From: Paracoccaceae bacterium
GTDB taxonomy: Bacteria > Pseudomonadota > Alphaproteobacteria > Rhodobacterales > Rhodobacteraceae
Direction: 5' to 3'
Assembly: GCA_023254015.1 (NCBI GenBank)
Contig: JALQYS010000117.1
Coordinates: 1 to 5,015 of the forward strand
DNA length: 5,015 nt
Both the position numbers and the translations under genes were made by a program. The notes under the pieces were generated by a model, which made no database searches, was not told where the DNA came from, and saw only the letters and a list, made by a program, of their open reading frames with translations. This document shows positions 1 through 4,509 of the stretch, piece by piece (position 1 is the first letter of the stretch; every line of letters starts with the position of its first letter).

Positions 1-141
1 CCAGAGGTCATCCATGCCTATGGTCACGGCCATATCGGCCTGACGCTGGCCCCGGTCACGGCCGAACTTGTGGCCGATCTACTGGCAGGCCGGGCGCCGC
101 GGCGCGATCTGACGGGCTGCCTTCCGGCACGCTTTGCCTAA
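1..141 (+). CDS. FAD-dependent oxidoreductase of the DAO/DadA family, C-terminal fragment
   Basis: This is the last 46 codons of a gene that enters from the left edge and ends at TAA (139-141). The visible peptide starts PEVIHAYGHGHIGLTLAP and continues into a helix (TAELVADLLAGR) and a short tail ending in ARFA. The GHGHxGxTLAPxTAxxVADLxxGR pattern is the C-terminal FAD-contacting segment of DAO-fold flavoproteins, best known in D-amino acid dehydrogenase (DadA) and related amine/imino-acid oxidoreductases. DadA-type enzymes oxidatively deaminate D-amino acids and pass electrons to the respiratory chain. The substrate cannot be judged from this fragment, because the N-terminal Rossmann GxGxxG and the substrate-binding domain lie outside the window. 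A strong hairpin follows the stop almost at once, so this is the 3' end of its transcript. Family membership is fairly safe; the exact enzyme is not. Confidence 0.8.
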   Translation, partial: PEVIHAYGHGHIGLTLAPVTAELVADLLAGRAPRRDLTGCLPARFA

Positions 142-147
142 GATGGA

Positions 148-171
148 AAAGGCCGCCCGAAGGCGGCCTTT
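148..171. terminator. Bidirectional Rho-independent terminator between convergent genes
   Basis: A perfect 10-bp stem, AAAGGCCGCC (148-157) with GGCGGCCTTT (162-171), closes a CGAA tetraloop. It sits 6 bp after the flavoprotein stop and 5 bp beyond the TerC stop on the other strand. The flanking A and T runs are short (4 A on the left, 3 T on the right), so the stem looks the same from both strands. Its position between two convergent genes fits shared termination. Confidence 0.85.
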
Positions 172-176
172 CCGGT

Positions 177-839
177 TCAGCTGAGATAGCCGACCACAAA
201 GGGCTGCACCTCGTGCCAGCCTTCCCACATCATCTTGAGTGCGACATAGACGATGATGGCCAGACCAACGAAAGCAATCCAGCGATGCTTGTTCAGAAGC
301 TTGGCGATGAAGCTGGCGGCAAGGCCCATCATGGCAATCGACAGCGCAAGGCCGATGATCAGCACCGTCGGGTGATCCTTGGCCGCGCCGGCCACGGCCA
401 GCACGTTGTCAAGCGACATCGACACGTCGGCAATCACGATCTGCCAGGCGGCCTGGGCAAAGGTCTTTTTCGGCGCATCGTCGGCAATCGCGCCGTCTGC
501 GTCGATATCCTCGTCCGCCAGCGCTTCCACCGCCTCGATGTCATGCTCATGCGCGCCGGCGCGCAGTTCCTGCCACATCTTCCAGCAGACCCACAGCAGC
601 AGGATGCCCCCGGCCAGCAACAGCCCGACGATGGCCAGAAGCTGCGTGGTGATGAGCGCAAAGCCGATGCGCATGATCGTGGCCGCACCGATGCCCACCA
701 GAATGGCCTTGGCGCGTTGTTCCTTGGGCAGGCCGGCCGCGGCAAGGCCGATGACAATCGCATTGTCGCCCGCCAGCACAAGGTCGATGCCGATGACCTG
801 CAAGAGGGCGATGAAGCCCTCATAGGTGAAGATTTCCAT
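177..839 (-). CDS. TerC/YjbE-family integral membrane protein, putative metal (Mn2+) exporter
   Basis: A 220-residue polytopic inner-membrane protein. Hydrophobic segments lie near residues 8-34, 44-64, 66-88, 130-151, 157-180 and 186-206. The family motif occurs twice: D19-x5-D25-N26 in TM1 (GIDLVLAGDNAIVIGLA) and D138-x5-D144-N145 in the fourth segment (ADVSMSLDNVLAVAGAA). This gives a two-fold pseudo-repeat whose paired acidic residues could bind a cation. Between the halves is a hydrophilic loop (about 91-128) rich in Asp/Glu, with His97 and His99. The tellurite name is historical. Studied relatives, E. coli Alx and the Bacillus TerC proteins MeeF/MeeY, move Mn2+, so metal export is the likely role, inferred by homology. 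The start is supported by a Shine-Dalgarno AGAGGGA about 4 nt upstream of ATG. It lies 101 bp downstream of the PACE gene on the same strand. No yybP-ykoY Mn riboswitch was recognised ahead of it. Confidence 0.88.
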   Translation of the reverse strand: MEIFTYEGFIALLQVIGIDLVLAGDNAIVIGLAAAGLPKEQRAKAILVGIGAATIMRIGFALITTQLLAIVGLLLAGGILLLWVCWKMWQELRAGAHEHDIEAVEALADEDIDADGAIADDAPKKTFAQAAWQIVIADVSMSLDNVLAVAGAAKDHPTVLIIGLALSIAMMGLAASFIAKLLNKHRWIAFVGLAIIVYVALKMMWEGWHEVQPFVVGYLS

Positions 840-877
840 ATGTCCCTCTGTGCTGCGCCTTCGCGGCCTTTGGCGTC

Positions 878-905
878 ACTTAAGCCTTGAGAGGATGCCG
901 TTCAA
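878..905 (-). promoter_or_regulatory. Weak candidate sigma70-type promoter for the TerC gene
   Basis: On the minus strand, TTGAAC (900-905) is followed after 16 nt by TTAAGT (878-883), 39 nt upstream of the TerC ATG. Four of six bases match the -35 consensus and three of six the -10, so this is marginal. The rest of the gap (840-940) holds the TerC ribosome binding site and a small GC hairpin at 921-936 (CTGCG stem, 6-nt loop) without a T run. TerC may instead be cotranscribed with the PACE gene. Confidence 0.25.
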
Positions 906-940
906 GCGGGCGTTGCCGGTCTGCGCCCCCTCGCAGCGTT

Positions 941-1381
941 TCAGCCCACCTGCGCGGGCAGCGGAAAGATCCGGTCATAACCCCAGTTGAAGACCAGCGC
1001 GTAGCACAGGTAGAATCCGGCCAGCGCCAGATCCATCACCAGCGCCTCCCACAGGGGCACGGCCAGATACCAGGCGATGAAGGGCACCAGAAACAGCAAG
1101 AGCCCAGCTTCGAACAGCAGGGCATGGACCAGTCGCGCGACCAGCGTCTTGTGCAGTGGTTTGCCCATGGCAAGCAGCGCGTGATCGAACCCAAGGTTGT
1201 AGACATAGTTCCACGACATGGCCAGCAGGGTTGACACCACGGCCACCACCCCGAAGTGGCCGGCCTCGATGCCAAAGACCAGCCCACCCAATGGTGCCAC
1301 CAAGAGCAGCGCCAGAATCTCGAACAGGACCGCGTGGCGGACCCGGTCGCGCCGGCTGCGCAGGGCGTTTACGGATGTCAT
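941..1381 (-). CDS. PACE-family efflux transporter (AceI-like, tandem BTP domains)
   Basis: A 146-residue inner-membrane protein with four hydrophobic segments (about 17-38, 43-65, 83-106, 110-132). It is built from two copies of the bacterial transmembrane pair domain. Repeat 1 has RVRHAVLFE (12-21) and WNYVYNLGFD (58-67). Repeat 2 has RLVHALLFE (83-91) and ends FNWGYDRIFPLP (131-142). These are PACE signatures. Glu21 matches the membrane-embedded acidic residue essential in Acinetobacter AceI (Glu15), and Glu91 is its counterpart in repeat 2. PACE proteins use the proton gradient to expel amphipathic cations such as chlorhexidine and acriflavine; short-chain diamines are proposed natural substrates. 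The chosen ATG has GAGAGA 6 nt upstream and gives the usual family length. A 23-residue extension to an ATG at 1450 is Arg-rich, lies upstream of the putative promoter and is unlikely. It diverges from the EamA transporter, and the TerC gene follows it. Confidence 0.9.
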   Translation of the reverse strand: MTSVNALRSRRDRVRHAVLFEILALLLVAPLGGLVFGIEAGHFGVVAVVSTLLAMSWNYVYNLGFDHALLAMGKPLHKTLVARLVHALLFEAGLLLFLVPFIAWYLAVPLWEALVMDLALAGFYLCYALVFNWGYDRIFPLPAQVG

Positions 1382-1409
1382 GGCAGGTCTCTCGCGGCGG
1401 TGGACCTTC

Positions 1410-1438
1410 CTTATCCTGTCTGCGCCGGCCCGTGGCAA
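1410..1438 (-). promoter_or_regulatory. Putative sigma70-type promoter of the PACE gene
   Basis: On the minus strand, TTGCCA (1433-1438, five of six matches to TTGACA) is followed after exactly 17 nt by GATAAG (1410-1415, four of six matches to TATAAT). Transcription would begin near 1403, leaving a leader of about 22 nt that carries the GAGAGA ribosome binding site. The spacing is ideal. It would also read through to the TerC gene. This is predicted from sequence only. Confidence 0.45.
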
Positions 1439-1461
1439 GGGGCGGGCCAAGGGCGGGCCGG
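1425..1461. repeat. GC-rich inverted and direct repeats next to the PACE -35 element
   Basis: GGGCGGGCC occurs twice (1440-1448 and 1451-1459) with an 11-bp period, about one helical turn. CCGGCCCG (1425-1432) and CGGGCCGG (1454-1461) form a perfect 8-bp inverted repeat with a 21-bp spacer. The left arm lies in the PACE promoter spacer and the direct repeats lie just upstream of its -35. This could be an operator for a regulator of the divergent exporters. In DNA this GC-rich, low-complexity repeats of this kind can also arise by chance. The rest of the gap (1462-1554) shows no clear promoter for the EamA gene. Confidence 0.35.
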
Positions 1462-1555
1462 AGAAGACTGCCCAGGTCTGCCCCCTGCCCGATCATGTCG
1501 CGTTCCGACCAGCACGCGCGCCGCCGCTGTGCCATCTGCTGGCAACCGTCGTGAT

Positions 1556-1561
1556 GAGAGG
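1556..1561 (+). promoter_or_regulatory. Ribosome binding site that fixes the TTG start of the EamA gene
   Basis: GAGAGG is followed by five C residues and then TTG (1567-1569). Two in-frame TGA codons (1552-1554 and 1555-1557) close the frame just upstream, and the codons between are GAG, GCC and CCC. TTG is therefore the only upstream start that keeps the first membrane helix whole. Confidence 0.65.
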
Positions 1562-1566
1562 CCCCC

Positions 1567-2505
1567 TTGCCCGCCTTTGCCCAGCCGTTTTCGCGCCTGC
1601 CCGAGGGCGTTCCCGCCATCCTGCTGGCCGTCTTTGCCATGGCCTTGACCGATGCGATCATCAAGCTGTCGAGTTCCGGCATGACGCTGTGGCAGATCTG
1701 GATCCTCCGATCGTCTCTGGTGCTGCCGGTGCTGTTCCTTGCGGCACGTGGGCGCGTGACGGGCCCTGCGACGGGCTGGGTCGCGCTAAGAAGCGCGGCG
1801 CTGGTGGCGCAATACATCTGTCTTTACGCCGTGCTGCCCTTGATCGACATGGCGCTGGCCGGTGCGGCTTTCTATGTCGCGCCATTCTTCATCGTCGGGC
1901 TGTCGGCGCTGGTTCTGGGCAATCGCGTGACCGTCCGGCACTGGATGGCGATCCTTGTGGGCTTCGCCGGCCTTCTGATGATCGTCAAACCGTTTTCTGC
2001 CACCTTCACGCCGCTGATTGGCATGCCCATCGCGGCCGCCGCCTTTTACGCCATGTCCGCCATCATCACCCGCGCGCGCTGTGCCACGGTCACGCCGCTG
2101 GCCATCGCCTTCTGGCTCAACCTCGGGTGCCTTGTCGCAGGGATCGCGCTTGGTCTCTTGCGCGAAAGCCTGCCTGCGCCGGACTGGGCAGGGTTCATCA
2201 CCGGGCCATGGCATGCGATGGAGACCCGCGATTGGACGATGGTCCTGACCCTGTCGGGGCTAATTGTCGTTCTGTCGGTCAGCCTTGCCAAGGCCTATCA
2301 GTCGCCGCGCCCCGAGGTGATCGCGGCGCTGGATTATGTCTACATGATCTTCGTGGTGTTCTGGGGCTATGTGATCTTTGCCGAAACACCGGACCTCTGG
2401 ACGCTGCTGGGCATCGGCCTGATCTCTGCGGGTGGGCTGTCGATGCTGCGCATCCCGCCAGCCCGGCCCGCCAGAACGGCTCAGAGCATCCCCGGCACCA
2501 CCTGA
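1567..2505 (+). CDS. EamA/DMT-superfamily transporter (10-TM metabolite exporter)
   Basis: A 312-residue inner-membrane protein with about ten hydrophobic helices arranged as two EamA domains (roughly residues 14-142 and 152-292). The first half contains the RSSLVLPVLFL helix (49-59) and the stretch YVAPFFIVGLSALVLGNRVT (103-122), followed by a helix ending LLMIVKP, which is typical of the end of an EamA domain. The second half closes with PEVIAALDYVYMIFVVFWGYVIFAETP and a final helix, GIGLISAGGL. DMT exporters of this type move amino acids, nucleosides or other small metabolites. Nothing here identifies the substrate. The first ATG in frame (1639) would remove about half of TM1, so the TTG start with its own Shine-Dalgarno is preferred. 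The last eight codons and the stop overlap the end of the convergent dehydrogenase gene. It diverges from the PACE gene, and shared regulation is possible but unproven. Confidence 0.9.
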   Translation: MPAFAQPFSRLPEGVPAILLAVFAMALTDAIIKLSSSGMTLWQIWILRSSLVLPVLFLAARGRVTGPATGWVALRSAALVAQYICLYAVLPLIDMALAGAAFYVAPFFIVGLSALVLGNRVTVRHWMAILVGFAGLLMIVKPFSATFTPLIGMPIAAAAFYAMSAIITRARCATVTPLAIAFWLNLGCLVAGIALGLLRESLPAPDWAGFITGPWHAMETRDWTMVLTLSGLIVVLSVSLAKAYQSPRPEVIAALDYVYMIFVVFWGYVIFAETPDLWTLLGIGLISAGGLSMLRIPPARPARTAQSIPGTT

Positions 2506-3467
2506 TCGGGCGGGCGGTGGCCGTCGGCAAAGGTCTTGATGTTGATGATGACCTTCTCGCCCTGTTCCAGCCGGCCCTCGACCGTGGCCGAGCCCATGTG
2601 GGGCAGGAGGACCACATTCGGCAGGGCGCGCAGGTCCGGTGACACCTCGGTGCCGCGTTCGTAAACGTCCAGCCCTGCGCCCGCCAGTTGGCGCGCGGCC
2701 AGCATCCGCGTCAGGGCGTTTTCGTCGATCACCTCGCCGCGCGAGGTGTTGATGATGACGGCCGAGGGCTTCATCAGTTTCAGCCGGCGGGCATTCATCA
2801 GATGGAAGGTCGAAGGCGTGTGCGGGCAGTTGATCGACAGGATGTCCATGCGCGACACCATCTGATCAAGGCTTTCCCAATAGGTGGCATCCAGTTCGGC
2901 CTCGACCTCGGGGCGCAGGCGCTTGCGGTTGTGGTAATGCACCTGCAGACCGAAAGCGCGGGCGCGCCGGGCCACGGCCTGCCCGATGCGGCCCATGCCC
3001 AGGATGCCCAGACGCCGCCCGCCGAGGCGCCCGCCCAGAAAGGCCGTGGGCGCCCAGCCCTCCCATTTGCCTGATTGCATCACCGCCAGACCTTCGGGGA
3101 TGCGGCGCGTTACGGCCAGCATCAGCGCCATGGTCATGTCGGCGGTATCCTCGGTCACCACGCCCGGCGTGTTCGATACCAGAATACCCCGGCTGCGCGC
3201 CGTGGCCACATCGATATGATCGACCCCCGACCCGAAAGAGGCGATCAGCCGCAGCCGCTCACCTGCCTTGGCGATCAGGCCCGCATCGATCTGGTCGGTG
3301 ATGGTCGGCACCAGCACGTCGGCCCGGGCCATTGCGGCGGCCAGCTCCTCGCGCGTCATCGGACGGTCATCGTCGCGCAACTCGACGTCGAACAATTCCT
3401 TCATCCGCGTTTCCACGGGTTCGGGCAAACGTCGCGTCACGACAACACTCAGACGTCCTGCGGGCAT
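2481..3467 (-). CDS. D-2-hydroxyacid dehydrogenase, probable glyoxylate/hydroxypyruvate reductase (D-glycerate dehydrogenase group)
   Basis: A 328-residue cytoplasmic enzyme of normal family length. The substrate domain includes SFGSGVDHID (77-86) and NTPGVVTEDTAD (99-110). The Rossmann domain has GMGRIG (157-162, GxGxxG). The second strand ends HYHNRKR (177-183), where Asn/Arg instead of Asp suggests NADPH over NADH. Catalytic Arg243 lies in NTSRGEVIDE and catalytic His290 in LLPHMGSAT. The usual acid of the DVFxxEP motif is not at its place: the sequence reads DVYERGTEV (267-275), with Gly272 in the Glu position and Glu270 and Glu274 on either side. Relatives reduce glyoxylate to glycolate and hydroxypyruvate to D-glycerate. 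The start at 3467 has a strong AGGGAGG 5 nt upstream. The frame stays open another 160 codons upstream, but that extension runs antisense through the SH3 gene and is not real. The 3' end overlaps the EamA gene. Confidence 0.9.
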   Translation of the reverse strand: MPAGRLSVVVTRRLPEPVETRMKELFDVELRDDDRPMTREELAAAMARADVLVPTITDQIDAGLIAKAGERLRLIASFGSGVDHIDVATARSRGILVSNTPGVVTEDTADMTMALMLAVTRRIPEGLAVMQSGKWEGWAPTAFLGGRLGGRRLGILGMGRIGQAVARRARAFGLQVHYHNRKRLRPEVEAELDATYWESLDQMVSRMDILSINCPHTPSTFHLMNARRLKLMKPSAVIINTSRGEVIDENALTRMLAARQLAGAGLDVYERGTEVSPDLRALPNVVLLPHMGSATVEGRLEQGEKVIINIKTFADGHRPPDQVVPGML

Positions 3468-3472
3468 TCGGG

Positions 3473-3479
3473 CCTCCCT
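3473..3479 (-). promoter_or_regulatory. Strong ribosome binding site of the hydroxyacid dehydrogenase
   Basis: AGGGAGG on the minus strand lies 5 nt before the ATG whose A is at 3467. It decides the start against the much longer open frame that continues upstream to 3947. Confidence 0.8.
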
Positions 3480-3491
3480 GCACTTCCAAAT

Positions 3492-3523
3492 CGCTTCCCA
3501 GAATGGCAAAGTGACGGGAAGCG
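3492..3523. repeat. 8-bp inverted repeat in the divergent dehydrogenase/SH3 gap
   Basis: CGCTTCCC (3492-3499) and GGGAAGCG (3516-3523) are perfect inverted arms separated by 16 bp. The repeat lies 24 bp upstream of the dehydrogenase ATG and 83 bp before the SH3 gene. It could be an operator or a leader hairpin for the dehydrogenase. I could not find convincing -35/-10 pairs on either strand of the 139-bp gap, so the promoter positions are unknown. Confidence 0.35.
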
Positions 3524-3606
3524 GGGCGAGGCACAAGCCCCGGTGAACGCAAACAGCGGCGGCCGGGTGGACAAACCGCGAGGCCAAGTCGCGAAAGGCA
3601 CGGGCG

Positions 3607-4356
3607 ATGACGAAAAACCGGCGAATTCGGGCGGGCCTTCTGGCGGCGGTGCTGCTTGGCCCCCTGCTGACCACGGGGGCCACGGAGGCCCTTGCCCAGG
3701 CCAGCAGCGGCGCCACGGTCGCGTTGCAAGCCCCCGCGCCCGATGGGCTTGCCCCGGCCGCCTCGATCCGGCCGAAAACCCGCAGCCTGCCCGCCGGCTC
3801 CCCGGCCACCCCCACTGACGCCTCCGCTGACGCCGCGGCCAGTCCGGCGCCGGCCCCGCAAACGGCGCCAGACGCAGCGGCCGCCCAGCCCACGCCGCAG
3901 AAAAAGGCAAAGCCGCCGCGCGACCCTTCGAAAGGTGCCGTAACCAATCTGCCGATTCCGCGCTATGTCAGCCTGAAAGGCAACGAAGGCAACGCCCGGC
4001 GCGGCCCCAGCCTCACGCATCGCATCGATTGGGTCTTTACCACCGCCGGAACCCCGCTGCGCGTCACCGCCGAGCATGAGAACTGGCGGCGGGTCGAAGA
4101 TGCCGAGGGCATGGGCGGCTGGGTGCATTACGCGCTCTTGTCGGGTGTGCGCACCGCCCTTGTCACCGCGCCCATGGCCGATTTCCGCATGCAGCCCGAT
4201 GAGCGGGCAACGGTGCTGTTTCAGGCGGAACGCGGGGTGACCGGGCGGCTGCTGGAATGTCAGCCCGATTGGTGCCGGGTGAATGTGCAAGGTGAAAAGG
4301 GTTGGGTGCAAAAGACCGCCCTTTGGGGCGTGGACCCCGGCGAGGTGCTGGAATAG
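3607..4356 (+). CDS. Exported protein with two bacterial SH3-like domains
   Basis: A 249-residue protein. The N-terminus is a signal peptide: basic KNRRIR, then hydrophobic AGLLAAVLLGPLL, then ALAQA with likely cleavage after Ala30 or Ala32. Residues 33-110 form an Ala/Pro-rich, probably disordered linker ending in a basic patch (KKAKPPRDPSK). Two SH3-like modules follow. Module 1 (about 112-180) has the N-x-R-x-GPS core (NARRGPS, 129-135), WRRV and GGWVH. Module 2 (about 182-243) has FRMQPDE, CQPDWCRV (218-225) and GWVQKT. Cys218 and Cys223 could form a disulfide in the periplasm. This architecture matches the alphaproteobacterial SH3-like family (COG3807). The role is unknown; bacterial SH3 modules often contact peptidoglycan or envelope proteins. 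The ATG has AAAGG 8 nt upstream. The gene diverges from the dehydrogenase and precedes the CDF gene by 153 bp. Confidence 0.85.
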   Translation: MTKNRRIRAGLLAAVLLGPLLTTGATEALAQASSGATVALQAPAPDGLAPAASIRPKTRSLPAGSPATPTDASADAAASPAPAPQTAPDAAAAQPTPQKKAKPPRDPSKGAVTNLPIPRYVSLKGNEGNARRGPSLTHRIDWVFTTAGTPLRVTAEHENWRRVEDAEGMGGWVHYALLSGVRTALVTAPMADFRMQPDERATVLFQAERGVTGRLLECQPDWCRVNVQGEKGWVQKTALWGVDPGEVLE

Positions 4357-4358
4357 CC

Positions 4359-4376
4359 GGAATTCGCACGAATTCC
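4359..4376. repeat. 18-bp palindrome just after the SH3 gene stop
   Basis: GGAATTCG (4359-4366), CA, then CGAATTCC (4369-4376): perfect 8-bp arms with a 2-bp centre, starting 2 bp after the TAG stop. As RNA it could fold as a 7-bp stem with a GCAC loop. The stem is AT-rich in its middle and no T run follows, so it is a poor intrinsic terminator. An operator for the downstream CDF gene or a 3'-end stabilising hairpin is equally possible. Confidence 0.45.
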
Positions 4377-4392
4377 TGGGCCGAAACTGGTT

Positions 4393-4424
4393 GGGATTTC
4401 GCTTGGGGATTTCGTGGGAAATCC
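4393..4424. repeat. Direct repeat GGGATTTCG and overlapping hairpin upstream of the CDF gene
   Basis: GGGATTTCG occurs at 4393-4401 and 4406-4414 with a 13-bp period. The second copy forms a perfect 7-bp inverted repeat with GAAATCC: GGATTTC (4407-4413), GTGG loop, GAAATCC (4418-4424). The first copy could pair with the same arm instead. The remaining gap to 4509 has only a weak TTGATC (4447-4452) -35-like site and no good -10. The function is unknown; regulation of the CDF gene or 3' processing of the SH3 transcript are possibilities. Confidence 0.4.
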
Positions 4425-4509
4425 GCAGGCGTCATGGTAACTTCGCTTGATCGGCTGGCTGCACGGCGTTAAGCGGCGGCTCCGATTTCTGCCAGACGAG
4501 TGTGCCCCC

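Noticed and set aside
213..890. 225-codon plus-strand frame antisense to the TerC gene
   Set aside because: It is a His/Gln/Gly/Arg-rich shadow; the opposite strand encodes a clear TerC-family protein with both conserved motifs.
921..936. Hairpin CTGCG-N6-CGCAG between PACE and TerC as a terminator
   Set aside because: The stem is only 5 bp and no T run follows on the minus strand, so it is not supported as a terminator.
840..940. Possible yybP-ykoY manganese riboswitch ahead of the TerC gene
   Set aside because: These leaders often precede TerC-family genes, so I looked for the conserved GGGGAGUA-type segment and the three-way-junction loops. They are not there, and the space is short. A covariance-model search would settle it.
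1495..1554. 19-codon upstream ORF (MSRSDQHARRRCAICWQPS) ending 12 bp before the EamA start
   Set aside because: It is in frame with EamA and has a CxxC, but no Shine-Dalgarno precedes its ATG and the composition is typical of random GC-rich sequence.
975..1817. 280-codon minus-strand frame across PACE, the gap and the EamA start
   Set aside because: The PACE signature motifs are in another frame; this translation has no membrane or domain pattern.
1218..2642. Long open frame (474 codons) on the plus strand across the EamA gene
   Set aside because: It is a high-GC shadow: the protein has Arg/His/Gly/Pro-rich low-complexity composition, no family resemblance, and spans two real genes and their gap.
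3468..3947. 160-codon N-terminal extension of the dehydrogenase frame on the minus strand
   Set aside because: It is Ala/Gly/Arg-rich, runs antisense through the SH3 gene, and the strong AGGGAGG site at 3473-3479 marks a start at 3467 that gives the normal family length.
3367..4311. 314-codon minus-strand frame antisense to the SH3 gene
   Set aside because: The composition is Arg/Gly/Pro-rich with no recognisable domain, and it overlaps both the real SH3 gene and the dehydrogenase start.
4359..4376. Two GAATTC sites resembling a cloning adapter
   Set aside because: The sequence is a symmetric palindrome in natural context with unbroken gene order on both sides; nothing else suggests an assembly or cloning artefact.
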